A DNA stretch of 64,000 bases, from positions 6,316,001 to 6,380,000 of the forward strand of contig NZ_CP143867.1 of assembly GCF_036416795.1 (NCBI RefSeq). Reading direction: 5' to 3'. Under the pieces are notes generated by a model. The model was not told the origin of the DNA and ran no database searches. It saw only the letters and a program-made list of their open reading frames with translations. A program made the position numbers and the translations under genes. Shown here piece after piece: positions 16,154 through 24,098 of the stretch; within the stretch, counting starts at the first letter, position 1, and each line of letters begins with the position of its first letter. This DNA is from Bacteroides sp. MSB163 (GTDB lineage: Bacteria > Bacteroidota > Bacteroidia > Bacteroidales > Bacteroidaceae).

Positions 16154-17128
16154 TTAAACTTCTCTGTGTATCAAGTTTTCTATTATCTTTTTCAGTTCTT
16201 CTTTTTTTTCTTCTGCAATACTAACAGCTGCAAGGCTTTCCATTGCCCGGTTGCTATATTCCAATATCTTATTTTCGCAAACTGCTTTTACACCGATCCG
16301 GTCATACAGTTCCATCACTGCTGCAATTTTCTCTGCCGGCTGGAAAGTCTCTGCGTTTATCCAGCTATTCAACTGGTTATACTGATCCGCATTCGCATGC
16401 TCTAATGCTTTAATCAGCATATATGTTTTTTTATTGCAGAGAATATCCCCACCTATATTTTTTCCAAACACTTTAGCATTGCCATATACATCTAGCAAAT
16501 CATCTTTCAACTGGAAGGCAACACCTATATGCATACCAAAATCATATAAACGATCAGCATCTTCTACCGAAGCGCCCCCCAAACGAGCTCCAATCTTCAG
16601 ACTCGCCGCCAATAACACAGCAGTTTTCAGACGAATCATCTCCAAATATTCTTCTGCAGTTACATCATTCCTCTGCTCAAACTCCATATCCATTTGCTGG
16701 CCTTCACAAATTTCAAGTGCCGTCAAACTGAAAAGATCCATAACCTCTTTCAGAAAAGCCGAAGGGCATTCTGCCATAAACTGATAGGCAAGCACCAACA
16801 TCGCATCTCCCGAAAGGATAGCAGTATTATCATTCCAAACTTTGTGAACAGTTTCTTTTCCTCTACGGCGATCCGCACGATCCATCAAATCATCATGCAA
16901 AAGGGTATAATTATGATAAACTTCGATACCTGTGGCCAGAGCATAGATACGGGTCACGTCTTCCTCGTACAAATTGTAAGCCAGCAACATTAACACCGGG
17001 CGAATTCTTTTTCCACCCATAGATAATACATATTCTACCGGAGCATACAATCCTTTCGGAGTACGCGTAAATTGTAAGCCAGCAATATGAGAATTAAATT
17101 TTTCGAGAAGCTCGGAAGCTGTAAACAT
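16154..17128 (-). CDS. Polyprenyl (isoprenoid) diphosphate synthase
   Basis: The 324-residue enzyme condenses isopentenyl diphosphate units onto an allylic primer. The first Asp-rich motif is LHDDLMDRADRRRG (about residues 78-91) and the second is FQLKDDLLDVYGN (about 208-220). GKRIRPVLMLLAYN near residue 34 supplies diphosphate-binding basic residues. Sequence style and length fit a short-to-medium-chain trans-prenyl synthase (geranyl, farnesyl or longer); the chain length cannot be fixed by eye. It heads the operon with the hypothetical gene and tatD. Product use in menaquinone or lipid carrier synthesis is likely. Confidence 0.93.
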   Translation of the reverse strand: MFTASELLEKFNSHIAGLQFTRTPKGLYAPVEYVLSMGGKRIRPVLMLLAYNLYEEDVTRIYALATGIEVYHNYTLLHDDLMDRADRRRGKETVHKVWNDNTAILSGDAMLVLAYQFMAECPSAFLKEVMDLFSLTALEICEGQQMDMEFEQRNDVTAEEYLEMIRLKTAVLLAASLKIGARLGGASVEDADRLYDFGMHIGVAFQLKDDLLDVYGNAKVFGKNIGGDILCNKKTYMLIKALEHANADQYNQLNSWINAETFQPAEKIAAVMELYDRIGVKAVCENKILEYSNRAMESLAAVSIAEEKKEELKKIIENLIHREV

Positions 17129-17165
17129 AATGATAGTAAATTTAGGAGAATAGTGGGAATAAAAA

Positions 17166-17187
17166 GAGGCTGCCCAAAAGCAGCCTC
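17166..17187 (-). terminator. Terminator of tonB
   Basis: GAGGCTGC and GCAGCCTC form the stem. On the minus strand it is followed by a T-rich tract (17161-17165 and beyond), so it ends the tonB transcript. Confidence 0.85.
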
Positions 17188-17208
17188 CTCTTTTATATAG
17201 ATAACGTA

Positions 17209-17895
17209 TTACTGCAATCTAAACATTACAGGCACCGTATATTTAACGCGTACCGGTTTACCGCGCTGCATACCAGGTTTCCATTTCGGCATGGTACCAA
17301 TCACACGAAGTGCTTCTTTATCCAGATACGGGTCAACACCTCTTATGACTTTGGCGTCTACAATACTACCGTCCTTGTTAACAACGAACTGTACTGTTAC
17401 ACGACCTTGAGTACCGTTTTCCTGTGCGATAGTCGGATATTTGATATTCTTGCTCAAGAATTGCATCAAACCAGCCATACCACCATTCGGGAATTCAGGC
17501 ATTTGTTCTACAACCTCAAAAATGGTTTGTTCTTCCGGCTCTTCTTCTACAACTGTTACAGGCACGTATTTCACTTCTACTGCTGTACCAGTTTCCTCAG
17601 AAGAAGCAATGACTGTTTCTTCTACATCAGCATCGTCAGCTACGATTTCCAAAGTTTCGTTAATCGGAGCTACTTCTGGAGGAGGAGGTGCAACCTTTTC
17701 TTCCTGTTCAGTGATAGGAACCATTTCTTCTTCAAAATAGAGATCAGTAATGGCCTGGCTTGTATCAATTTTGATATCGCGCTTTGTCCATTCAAATGCA
17801 ATAAACATAAAGGCAAGCACAATAACATAACCAATAAGCATCCAAGTCGATTTCTTGTTCTCCAAATCTGCTTTAGGTGTTTTCTTAATTTCCAT
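17209..17895 (-). CDS. tonB: TonB family energy transducer
   Basis: The 228-residue protein has a short cytoplasmic N terminus, one membrane helix (about residues 18-36), an acidic Pro-containing periplasmic stretch (PPPPEVAPINE, then many Glu and Val) and a C-terminal TonB domain (about 140-228) with YPTIAQENGTQGRV and MPKWKPGMQRGKPV. TonB carries energy from ExbB/ExbD to outer membrane receptors. The gene is monocistronic with its own terminator and sits near the exb operon on the same strand. The Pro-rich spacer is short, as in many Bacteroidetes TonB paralogues. Confidence 0.95.
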   Translation of the reverse strand: MEIKKTPKADLENKKSTWMLIGYVIVLAFMFIAFEWTKRDIKIDTSQAITDLYFEEEMVPITEQEEKVAPPPPEVAPINETLEIVADDADVEETVIASSEETGTAVEVKYVPVTVVEEEPEEQTIFEVVEQMPEFPNGGMAGLMQFLSKNIKYPTIAQENGTQGRVTVQFVVNKDGSIVDAKVIRGVDPYLDKEALRVIGTMPKWKPGMQRGKPVRVKYTVPVMFRLQ

Positions 17896-18075
17896 AATTA
17901 TAATATTATTTTAACGTGTTTCTCATTTTGGGCAAATATAGCACTTTTTCCGCAAAACGTTCAGCCGTACTATCTTTTTTAAGACAATATGCACCCATTT
18001 TTGTTTTTTTTATCCTTCAGAAAGCACACCTGTGCTTTTGTGCCACAAATGTAACGAGATATTTTAAAAATACCG

Positions 18076-18083
18076 TATCTTTG
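18076..18083 (+). promoter_or_regulatory. -7 box TATCTTTG before the porQ-like gene
   Basis: A perfect TAnnTTTG box lies 18 bp before the chosen ATG at 18102, which supports that start and a short 5' leader. Confidence 0.6.
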
Positions 18084-18101
18084 GCAATAATTTTAAATGA
18101 A

Positions 18102-19067
18102 ATGTTGAAAAAGTCATTTATAACGGCGCTACTACTCCTGATTTTCTCCGTTTTACGTGCACAAGACGGAACCAGCGCCTTTCAATTTCTGAAACTCCCT
18201 TTTTCTGCCCATGCATCAGCATTGGGTGGAGAAAACACTTCTATTATAGAGGATGATTTGACTATGGCTGTCCAGAATCCGGCCCTTCTTTCCTGCGTAG
18301 CGGATAAGACTCTCAACCTGAACTACATGCTTTACATGAACGGTGTCAACGTTGGTGGAGCCGCATTTGCACGTACTGCCGGTGAGCGTTCCACCTGGGC
18401 GATAACCGCACAATATGTAGACTATGGAGAACTTAAAGAAACGACTGAAGAAAATATTGAAACCGGAACTTTCTCCGCCAAAGATATCTCTATATCGGGT
18501 ATTTACACCTATGATTTAAGTGATTATTGGAGTGGAGGCGTACGCACCAATTTCATTTACTCCCACTATGATAAATATTCTTCATTTGCCATCGGTGTCG
18601 ATCTGGGATTAAACTACTATCATCAGGAGTCCGATTTTTCCGCCTCGCTCGTTGCACGCAACCTGGGAGGACAGCTTAAAGCCTTCGAGGAACGGCATGA
18701 GAAATTACCTGTTGATGTACAATTGGGGTTCAGCAAACGATTGTCACATGCTCCGTTCCGGCTTTCCCTTACCCTACATGACCTGACACACTGGAGCGCC
18801 TCAGCCACGGCGGCAAACAATTTCGGAAAGAAATTGTTAAATCATATTGTCCTTGGTATTGACTTCCTGCCAACCAACAACTTTTATCTGGCAGCCGGAT
18901 ATAATTTCCGCCGCGGAGAAGAAATGAAAATAAACGGTTCCAGTCATTGGGCAGGTTTTACCTGTGGTACAGGTATTCAATTAAAGCGGTTGAAACTGGG
19001 AATGGCATACGCCAAATATCATGTGAGTTCATCCTCACTCATTTTTAATTTATCATATACCTTATAA
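18102..19067 (+). CDS. porQ: PorQ-like outer membrane beta-barrel protein
   Basis: The 321-residue protein has a signal peptide (ending LRAQ) and an all-beta sequence with repeated aromatic-alternating strands. The N-terminal part FLKLPFSAHASALGGENTS and MAVQNPALL match PorV/PorQ-type proteins (FadL-like barrels) of the type IX secretion system. The frame is open 62 codons further upstream, but the ATG at 18102 gives the signal peptide and is placed right after a -7 box. It is followed 25 bp later by cmk. Most gut Bacteroides lack a full type IX system, so this protein may act outside classical secretion; that role is unknown. Confidence 0.8.
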   Translation: MLKKSFITALLLLIFSVLRAQDGTSAFQFLKLPFSAHASALGGENTSIIEDDLTMAVQNPALLSCVADKTLNLNYMLYMNGVNVGGAAFARTAGERSTWAITAQYVDYGELKETTEENIETGTFSAKDISISGIYTYDLSDYWSGGVRTNFIYSHYDKYSSFAIGVDLGLNYYHQESDFSASLVARNLGGQLKAFEERHEKLPVDVQLGFSKRLSHAPFRLSLTLHDLTHWSASATAANNFGKKLLNHIVLGIDFLPTNNFYLAAGYNFRRGEEMKINGSSHWAGFTCGTGIQLKRLKLGMAYAKYHVSSSSLIFNLSYTL

Positions 19068-19092
19068 TATATATATATAGTATAACTCAAAT

Positions 19093-19782
19093 ATGAAAAA
19101 GATAACTATTGCAATCGATGGCTTTTCCTCTTGCGGAAAAAGTACTATGGCAAAAGACCTTGCCCGTGAAATAGGCTACATCTACATCGATAGTGGTGCC
19201 ATGTACCGTGCAGTCACCTTATACAGTATAGAAAACGACATCTTTCAGGGAAATGACATCGATACGGAAAGACTTCGAAAAGAAATAGATAATATCCATA
19301 TCTCCTTTCAATTAAACCCTGAAACCGGGCGTCCGGATACTTATCTGAACGGAGTAAATGTAGAAAATAAAATCCGCAGCATGGAAGTTTCTTCCCATGT
19401 TAGTCCCATTGCAACTTTAGGGTTTGTACGCGAAGCAATGGTAGCACAGCAACAAGCAATGGGCAATTCCAAAGGTATTGTCATGGATGGACGTGATATC
19501 GGAACTACGGTTTTTCCAGATGCTGAACTAAAAATATTTGTAACTGCCACGCCCGAAATCCGTGCGCAACGCCGCTATGATGAATTAAAGGCCAAAGGAC
19601 AAGAAGCCAGTTTTGATGAAATACTTGAGAACGTAAAGCAACGGGATTATATCGATCAGAATAGGGAAGTAAGCCCGCTTCGCAAAGCAGATGACGCATT
19701 GCTGTTGGACAATACTGACATGACTATTCCTCAACAAAAGAAATGGTTACAAGAGCAATTCAATAAGATCGTTAAGAGATAA
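19093..19782 (+). CDS. cmk: Cytidylate kinase
   Basis: Cytidylate kinase phosphorylates CMP and dCMP with ATP in the cytoplasm. The 229-residue protein has the P-loop GFSSCGKSTMAKDLA (residues 10-24), the CMP-binding region with GAMYRAVTLY and the VMDGRDIGT motif with the conserved Asp and Arg. Length is standard. It follows the porQ-like gene by 25 bp and precedes ispH. A four-unit 22-bp repeat begins 4 bp after its stop. Confidence 0.97.
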   Translation: MKKITIAIDGFSSCGKSTMAKDLAREIGYIYIDSGAMYRAVTLYSIENDIFQGNDIDTERLRKEIDNIHISFQLNPETGRPDTYLNGVNVENKIRSMEVSSHVSPIATLGFVREAMVAQQQAMGNSKGIVMDGRDIGTTVFPDAELKIFVTATPEIRAQRRYDELKAKGQEASFDEILENVKQRDYIDQNREVSPLRKADDALLLDNTDMTIPQQKKWLQEQFNKIVKR

Positions 19783-19785
19783 AGG

Positions 19786-19866
19786 AAAAAGGGTGTAGCC
19801 ATATGCTGTAAAAGGTGTAGCCATCCAAGACAAAGGGTGTAGCCTTGGACCGTAAAGGGTGTAGCC
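19786..19866 (+). repeat. Four-unit 22-bp array between cmk and ispH
   Basis: The core AAAGGGTGTAGCC (second unit AAAAGGTGTAGCC) recurs four times; its last base lies at 19800, 19822, 19844 and 19866, so the period is exactly 22 bp. The 9-bp spacers between cores are unrelated. Each core carries a TAG, which falls in a different frame in successive units. Confidence 0.95.
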
Positions 19867-19910
19867 CTTCCAAAGGTCTGTTTACGATCTCTATATCAAC
19901 ATATTATATT

Positions 19911-20783
19911 ATGGTAAAAGTAGAAATAGATGAAGGCTCCGGCTTCTGCTTCGGTGTAGTCACTGCAATAAATAAAGCTGAAGAAGAGCTAGCCAATGGA
20001 GGCACTTTATATTGCCTGGGAGATATCGTACACAATAGCCGTGAAGTGGAGCGCCTGAAAGAGATGGGCCTCATCACTATCAATCATGATGACTTTAATC
20101 ATTTGCACGATGCCAAAGTTTTGCTGCGTGCCCATGGAGAACCGCCCGAAACTTATGAAATTGCCCGTCGCAATAATATTGAAATCATTGATGCCACTTG
20201 CCCGGTAGTACTCCGCTTACAAAAGAAAATCAAGCAAGAATATACTCAAAAAGATACCGAGGACAAACAAATCGTTATCTATGGAAAAACCGGCCATGCG
20301 GAAGTCCTTGGTTTAGTAGGACAAACTACCGGAGAAGCAATTGTCATAGAAAAGTTGGAAGAAGCTAAAAAACTGGATTTTACCAGAAGCATCCGTTTAT
20401 ATTCGCAGACAACAAAGTCATTGGACGAATTCCAGAAAATCGTAGAATACATCAAAGAACATATCTCGCCTGATGTCACATTCGAATATTATGATACCAT
20501 CTGCCGACAAGTAGCCAATCGAATTCCGAACATACGGAAATTTGCCGCTTCACACGACCTGGTATTCTTTGTGAGTGGCAAGAAAAGTTCCAATGGAAAA
20601 ATGTTGTTCAGCGAGTGCAAAAAAGTCAACCCAAATTCCCACTTGATAGACAGTGCTGAAGAGATAGACAGTTCTCTGCTTACCGGAGCTTCCTCTATCG
20701 GAGTATGTGGAGCAACCTCCACTCCCAAATGGCTGATGGAAGAAATTTCTAAGACCATTCAATCGCGACTTACAGGACAATAA
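19911..20783 (+). CDS. ispH: 4-hydroxy-3-methylbut-2-enyl diphosphate reductase
   Basis: IspH performs the last step of the MEP isoprenoid pathway, making isopentenyl and dimethylallyl diphosphate with an iron-sulfur cluster. The 290-residue protein has the three cluster cysteines in GSGFCFGVV (Cys13), DATCPVVLR and GVCGATSTPKW. The ATG at 19911 (MVKVEIDE) is chosen because the longer frame runs through the 22-bp repeat array. The gene supplies precursors for enzymes such as the polyprenyl synthase in this window. It may be expressed from the cmk transcript or from a promoter within the 128-bp gap. Confidence 0.96.
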   Translation: MVKVEIDEGSGFCFGVVTAINKAEEELANGGTLYCLGDIVHNSREVERLKEMGLITINHDDFNHLHDAKVLLRAHGEPPETYEIARRNNIEIIDATCPVVLRLQKKIKQEYTQKDTEDKQIVIYGKTGHAEVLGLVGQTTGEAIVIEKLEEAKKLDFTRSIRLYSQTTKSLDEFQKIVEYIKEHISPDVTFEYYDTICRQVANRIPNIRKFAASHDLVFFVSGKKSSNGKMLFSECKKVNPNSHLIDSAEEIDSSLLTGASSIGVCGATSTPKWLMEEISKTIQSRLTGQ

Positions 20784-20892
20784 GTCACCGTTTTGAAACA
20801 ACAAATTAACGTTAAATATGAATCACGCCCTCAGCTTTTTGCTATCTTTGCCAAGCGAAAATAGGCTGCGTTTCGGCAAAATCAAAAAACAT

Positions 20893-20924
20893 TTTGCTTT
20901 TGCTCACAACTTGCACTATTTTTG
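20893..20924 (+). promoter_or_regulatory. Promoter of pfkA (TTTG-N20-TATTTTTG)
   Basis: The -33 TTTG (20893-20896) and the -7 box TATTTTTG (20917-20924) are 20 bp apart, matching the Bacteroides consensus. An inverted repeat GCAAAAT/ATTTTGC (20876-20897) overlaps the -33 element and could be an operator. A second TATCTTTG box lies at 20843-20850. Confidence 0.8.
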
Positions 20925-20957
20925 CATCGATTATTTAAACCAAACTAAAAGATTGTT

Positions 20958-21938
20958 ATGGGAACAGTTAAGTGCATAGGTATTTTAACATCCGGTGGCG
21001 ATGCACCGGGAATGAACGCTGCTATTCGCGCGGTAACACGTGCTGCTATTTACAACGGATTACAAGTCAAAGGTATATATAGAGGTTACAGAGGTTTGGT
21101 AACCGGTGAAATCAAAGAATTCAAAAGCCAGAACGTAAGTAATATTATACAATTAGGTGGTACTATCCTGAAAACAGCTCGTTGCCAGGAGTTCACGACT
21201 CCCGAAGGACGCCAGATTGCGTATGATAATATGAAAAAGGAAGGCATTGACGCCTTGGTTATCATTGGTGGTGACGGTTCATTAACAGGTGCACGTATTT
21301 TCGCACAAGAGTTTGATGTACCTTGTATCGGATTACCCGGTACTATTGACAATGACCTGTACGGAACAGATACGACTATCGGCTATGATACAGCTTTGAA
21401 CACCATTCTGGACGCTGTGGATAAAATTCGCGATACGGCAACCTCTCACGAACGTTTGTTCTTTGTGGAAGTAATGGGACGTGATGCCGGCTTCCTAGCT
21501 TTGAACGGTGCTATTGCCTCAGGTGCAGAGGCCGCTATCATTCCGGAGTTCAGTACGGAAGTCGATCAACTGGAAGAATTCATCAAAAACGGTTTCCGTA
21601 AATCCAAAAACAGTAGTATTGTAATTGTTGCGGAAAGCGAACTGACAGGTGGAGCCATGCACTTTGCAGAGCGTGTGAAAAATGAATATCCTCAATACGA
21701 CGTACGTGTTACTATCCTTGGACACTTGCAACGCGGTGGAAGCCCTACTGCCCACGATCGTATCCTTGCCAGCCGACTCGGTGCGGCAGCTATCGATGCC
21801 ATCATGGATGGACAACGCAATGTAATGGTCGGTATCGAACATGACGAAGTGGTATACGTTCCTTTCACCAAAGCTATCAAGAATGATAAGCCAATCAAGA
21901 AAGACTTGGTAAATGTATTGAGAGAACTCTCTATTTAA
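20958..21938 (+). CDS. pfkA: 6-phosphofructokinase (ATP type)
   Basis: The enzyme phosphorylates fructose 6-phosphate in glycolysis. The 326-residue protein has the ATP site GGDAPGMNAAIR (residues 13-24), GGDGSLTGA, the catalytic PGTIDND segment (around residue 127-133) and the MGRDAGF and HLQRGGSPTAHDR effector/substrate motifs. The Gly in GGDGS favours ATP over pyrophosphate. Length is that of the short bacterial PfkA. It has its own canonical promoter and a strong terminator, so it is monocistronic. Confidence 0.97.
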   Translation: MGTVKCIGILTSGGDAPGMNAAIRAVTRAAIYNGLQVKGIYRGYRGLVTGEIKEFKSQNVSNIIQLGGTILKTARCQEFTTPEGRQIAYDNMKKEGIDALVIIGGDGSLTGARIFAQEFDVPCIGLPGTIDNDLYGTDTTIGYDTALNTILDAVDKIRDTATSHERLFFVEVMGRDAGFLALNGAIASGAEAAIIPEFSTEVDQLEEFIKNGFRKSKNSSIVIVAESELTGGAMHFAERVKNEYPQYDVRVTILGHLQRGGSPTAHDRILASRLGAAAIDAIMDGQRNVMVGIEHDEVVYVPFTKAIKNDKPIKKDLVNVLRELSI

Positions 21939-21960
21939 TTAGAATATAGTGAAATATACA

Positions 21961-21990
21961 AAAGCGCGGATGAATTTCATCCGCGCTTTT
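21961..21990. terminator. Terminator downstream of pfkA
   Basis: GCGCGGATGA (21964-21973) pairs with TCATCCGCGC (21977-21986), followed by TTTT. A-rich and T-rich flanks on both sides allow it to end the convergent reductase transcript as well. Confidence 0.92.
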
Positions 21991-21993
21991 GCA

Positions 21994-22839
21994 TTATAGC
22001 CATTTTGCTACAATTTCTTCTGTCTTATCCCATAATTCCTTCATCTGTACATGATGAAAGAATTTCTCTGAGAGCTGTTTAGGATGGCAACTTACATTCA
22101 ATGTTCCGGTACGTTTTCCCGCATCTTCATCCAGCAACAAACTGATGGCTGTCGCTGCTCCTTGGCGAGGTGTACGTATGAAAGGGCGGAAAAAGATATC
22201 CGTCAACGGATCAAACCACATATGCATCGTAATGATTTTGGTGGAAACAATACCCGGATCAGCTGCATTGACAATAATTCCTTTTTCTTTCACCTTCTTC
22301 GATAGAGCTATTGTAAACAGAGTCAATGCCAACTTCGTATTACTATAAATTGGAATACGCCAGAAAGCACCTTTCTTTCCACGCAAAAAGAAGTCAGGAA
22401 AATCCAGTTTACCAATGGCATAAGTACAGGACACCATATTTACAATCCGGCTTCCCTTTCCCATCAATGGTAGCAATTTACGGGTCAACAAATAGGGAGC
22501 TACATAATTGACACTCACTGTACGTTCCAATCCATCTTCGGTGATACAACGTTTCGTTTCCATAGTACCAGCATTGTTCATTAACAAGGTGATAGCTTCT
22601 CCACGCTGAAGAAGTTCATTGGCAAAAGAAGCCGTAGAAGATAAAGAAGCAAGATTGACCGGTACTATTTCCAATGCTACATTTCCTGCTTCCCGCATTA
22701 TTAACTGACGTTTCTCTTCTGCGATTTCAGGATCACGACACGCCATAATGACTTTATATCCGGCGGCAGCAACAGTGCGTGTAATCTCCATTCCCATGCC
22801 ACCATCTGCTCCGGTTATAACTGCAAGTTTCTGTTTCAT
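21994..22839 (-). CDS. Short-chain dehydrogenase/reductase of the reductase cluster
   Basis: The 281-residue protein is a short-chain dehydrogenase with the nucleotide motif TGADGGMG (residues 9-16), NNAG (88-91) and the catalytic Ser137, Tyr165 and Lys169 (YSNTK). It is the last gene of a three-gene operon; its ATG overlaps the stop of the flavin oxidoreductase gene (TAATG). In gut Bacteroidetes a comparable trio encodes a 3-beta-hydroxysteroid dehydrogenase with 5-alpha and 5-beta reductases for bile acids (from memory). A hydroxysteroid dehydrogenase role here is inference from context; other alcohols or ketones are possible. Confidence 0.9.
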   Translation of the reverse strand: MKQKLAVITGADGGMGMEITRTVAAAGYKVIMACRDPEIAEEKRQLIMREAGNVALEIVPVNLASLSSTASFANELLQRGEAITLLMNNAGTMETKRCITEDGLERTVSVNYVAPYLLTRKLLPLMGKGSRIVNMVSCTYAIGKLDFPDFFLRGKKGAFWRIPIYSNTKLALTLFTIALSKKVKEKGIIVNAADPGIVSTKIITMHMWFDPLTDIFFRPFIRTPRQGAATAISLLLDEDAGKRTGTLNVSCHPKQLSEKFFHHVQMKELWDKTEEIVAKWL

Positions 22840-24059
22840 TATCCTTTTGCTTCTATTTTTGTAATTTCCCGCTTCAAGCCGGCCGGAAGTTCTTCATTCA
22901 AATGCTGATGGCATGCCATTTCAATGGAATACATCCGTGCAATACAGTAATTACTATGTTTACAATTACAGAGTGCTTTCTCCTCTTCACGCATACGGTT
23001 GACAAAGCCCGGTTCATTAAGCAGGGCACGTGCCATCTGTACAGCTTCAAAACCATCATTCAGTACCTCATCTATTTTCTCACGCGAAACTAAGCCACCT
23101 ACATATACCAATGGCATCTTTATTTCTGCTCGAAATTTCAGCGCATCTTCCAGAAAGTAAGCCTCTTTGAAAGGAACGGTAGGTATCATCCACTTCCCTA
23201 CCATTCGTACTCCATACTTCAGCCACCAGCAATTCATATAATGAGTCATAGAACGGATAGGCATCTGACCACGCATCACATACATAGGAGCCTTACTTAC
23301 AAAACCTCCACTCAGTACCAATGCATGAGCTCCTGATTGTTCCAGGCGCTTTGCCACCTGCATTGCCTCATCTATTTCCATCCCACCACGGAAACCATCG
23401 CGCATATTCATTTTTACCAATACAGCCATGTCAGTTCCGGCAGTTTTCATCACCTCCTCCATTACCATATCCATAAAACGCATTCGATTCTCCAAGGACC
23501 CACCGAAGCAGTCCTTACGCCGATTGGTATAAGGAGAAAGAAACTGAGAAATCAAATATCCGTGTCCGGCGTGTATTTCAACGGCATCAAAACCAGCTTC
23601 ACGAGCCAGATTCACAGCACGACCATACGCACGTGCCATCTCAGGCAGTTCTTCTTTCTTCAAGCCACGAACAAAAGTAGGTGAGTAAAGATTGAAACCG
23701 CTGGAAGCTCCGACAGGAGTAACACCACAGATGCTTTTGTGCGACATATTGCCGCAATGTCCCAACTGGATAGCCGCAGCAGCACCTTCGGCATGTACAG
23801 CATCGGTCAGTTTTTTTAATCCGGGGATAATTTCAGGCCGCATCCATAATTGGCGGTCGAACGACAAACCACTTTGGGTGACAGCTGCATAAGCCACAGT
23901 AGTCATTCCAACACCACCAGCCGCAACTGAACGATGATAGTCAAGCAACATTTGCGAAGGGGCATTACCCGGACACATACTTTCAAATGCCGCTGAGCGG
24001 ATGGTACGATTCCGCAAAGTCAGCGGGCCCAAAGTTACAGGAGTAAATAACTTGCTCAT
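22839..24059 (-). CDS. NADH:flavin oxidoreductase (Old Yellow Enzyme family)
   Basis: The 406-residue protein is an Old Yellow Enzyme-type TIM barrel that binds FMN and reduces activated C=C bonds. The family signature is visible as AGHGYLISQFLSPYTNRR followed by FGGSLENRMRF. The C-terminal tail carries several cysteines (CNCKHSNYC), like the cluster-binding part of larger BaiCD/BaiH-type enzymes, but the separate FAD domain of those proteins is missing. It sits between a steroid 5-alpha-reductase-like gene and a short-chain dehydrogenase. A steroid or bile acid ene-reductase is the contextual guess. Confidence 0.9.
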   Translation of the reverse strand: MSKLFTPVTLGPLTLRNRTIRSAAFESMCPGNAPSQMLLDYHRSVAAGGVGMTTVAYAAVTQSGLSFDRQLWMRPEIIPGLKKLTDAVHAEGAAAAIQLGHCGNMSHKSICGVTPVGASSGFNLYSPTFVRGLKKEELPEMARAYGRAVNLAREAGFDAVEIHAGHGYLISQFLSPYTNRRKDCFGGSLENRMRFMDMVMEEVMKTAGTDMAVLVKMNMRDGFRGGMEIDEAMQVAKRLEQSGAHALVLSGGFVSKAPMYVMRGQMPIRSMTHYMNCWWLKYGVRMVGKWMIPTVPFKEAYFLEDALKFRAEIKMPLVYVGGLVSREKIDEVLNDGFEAVQMARALLNEPGFVNRMREEEKALCNCKHSNYCIARMYSIEMACHQHLNEELPAGLKREITKIEAKG

Positions 24060-24098
24060 GAGTATTATTTATGATTTGTGATTTATAAGTGAGAGAAA

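Noticed and set aside
19845..19910. 22-codon upstream extension of ispH
   Set aside because: It runs through the 22-bp repeat array; IspH proteins start close to the first cluster cysteine as with the ATG at 19911.
22839..24059. Full BaiCD/BaiH-type enzyme
   Set aside because: The protein is only 406 residues and lacks the C-terminal FAD/NAD domain, so a direct assignment to that enzyme type is not supported.
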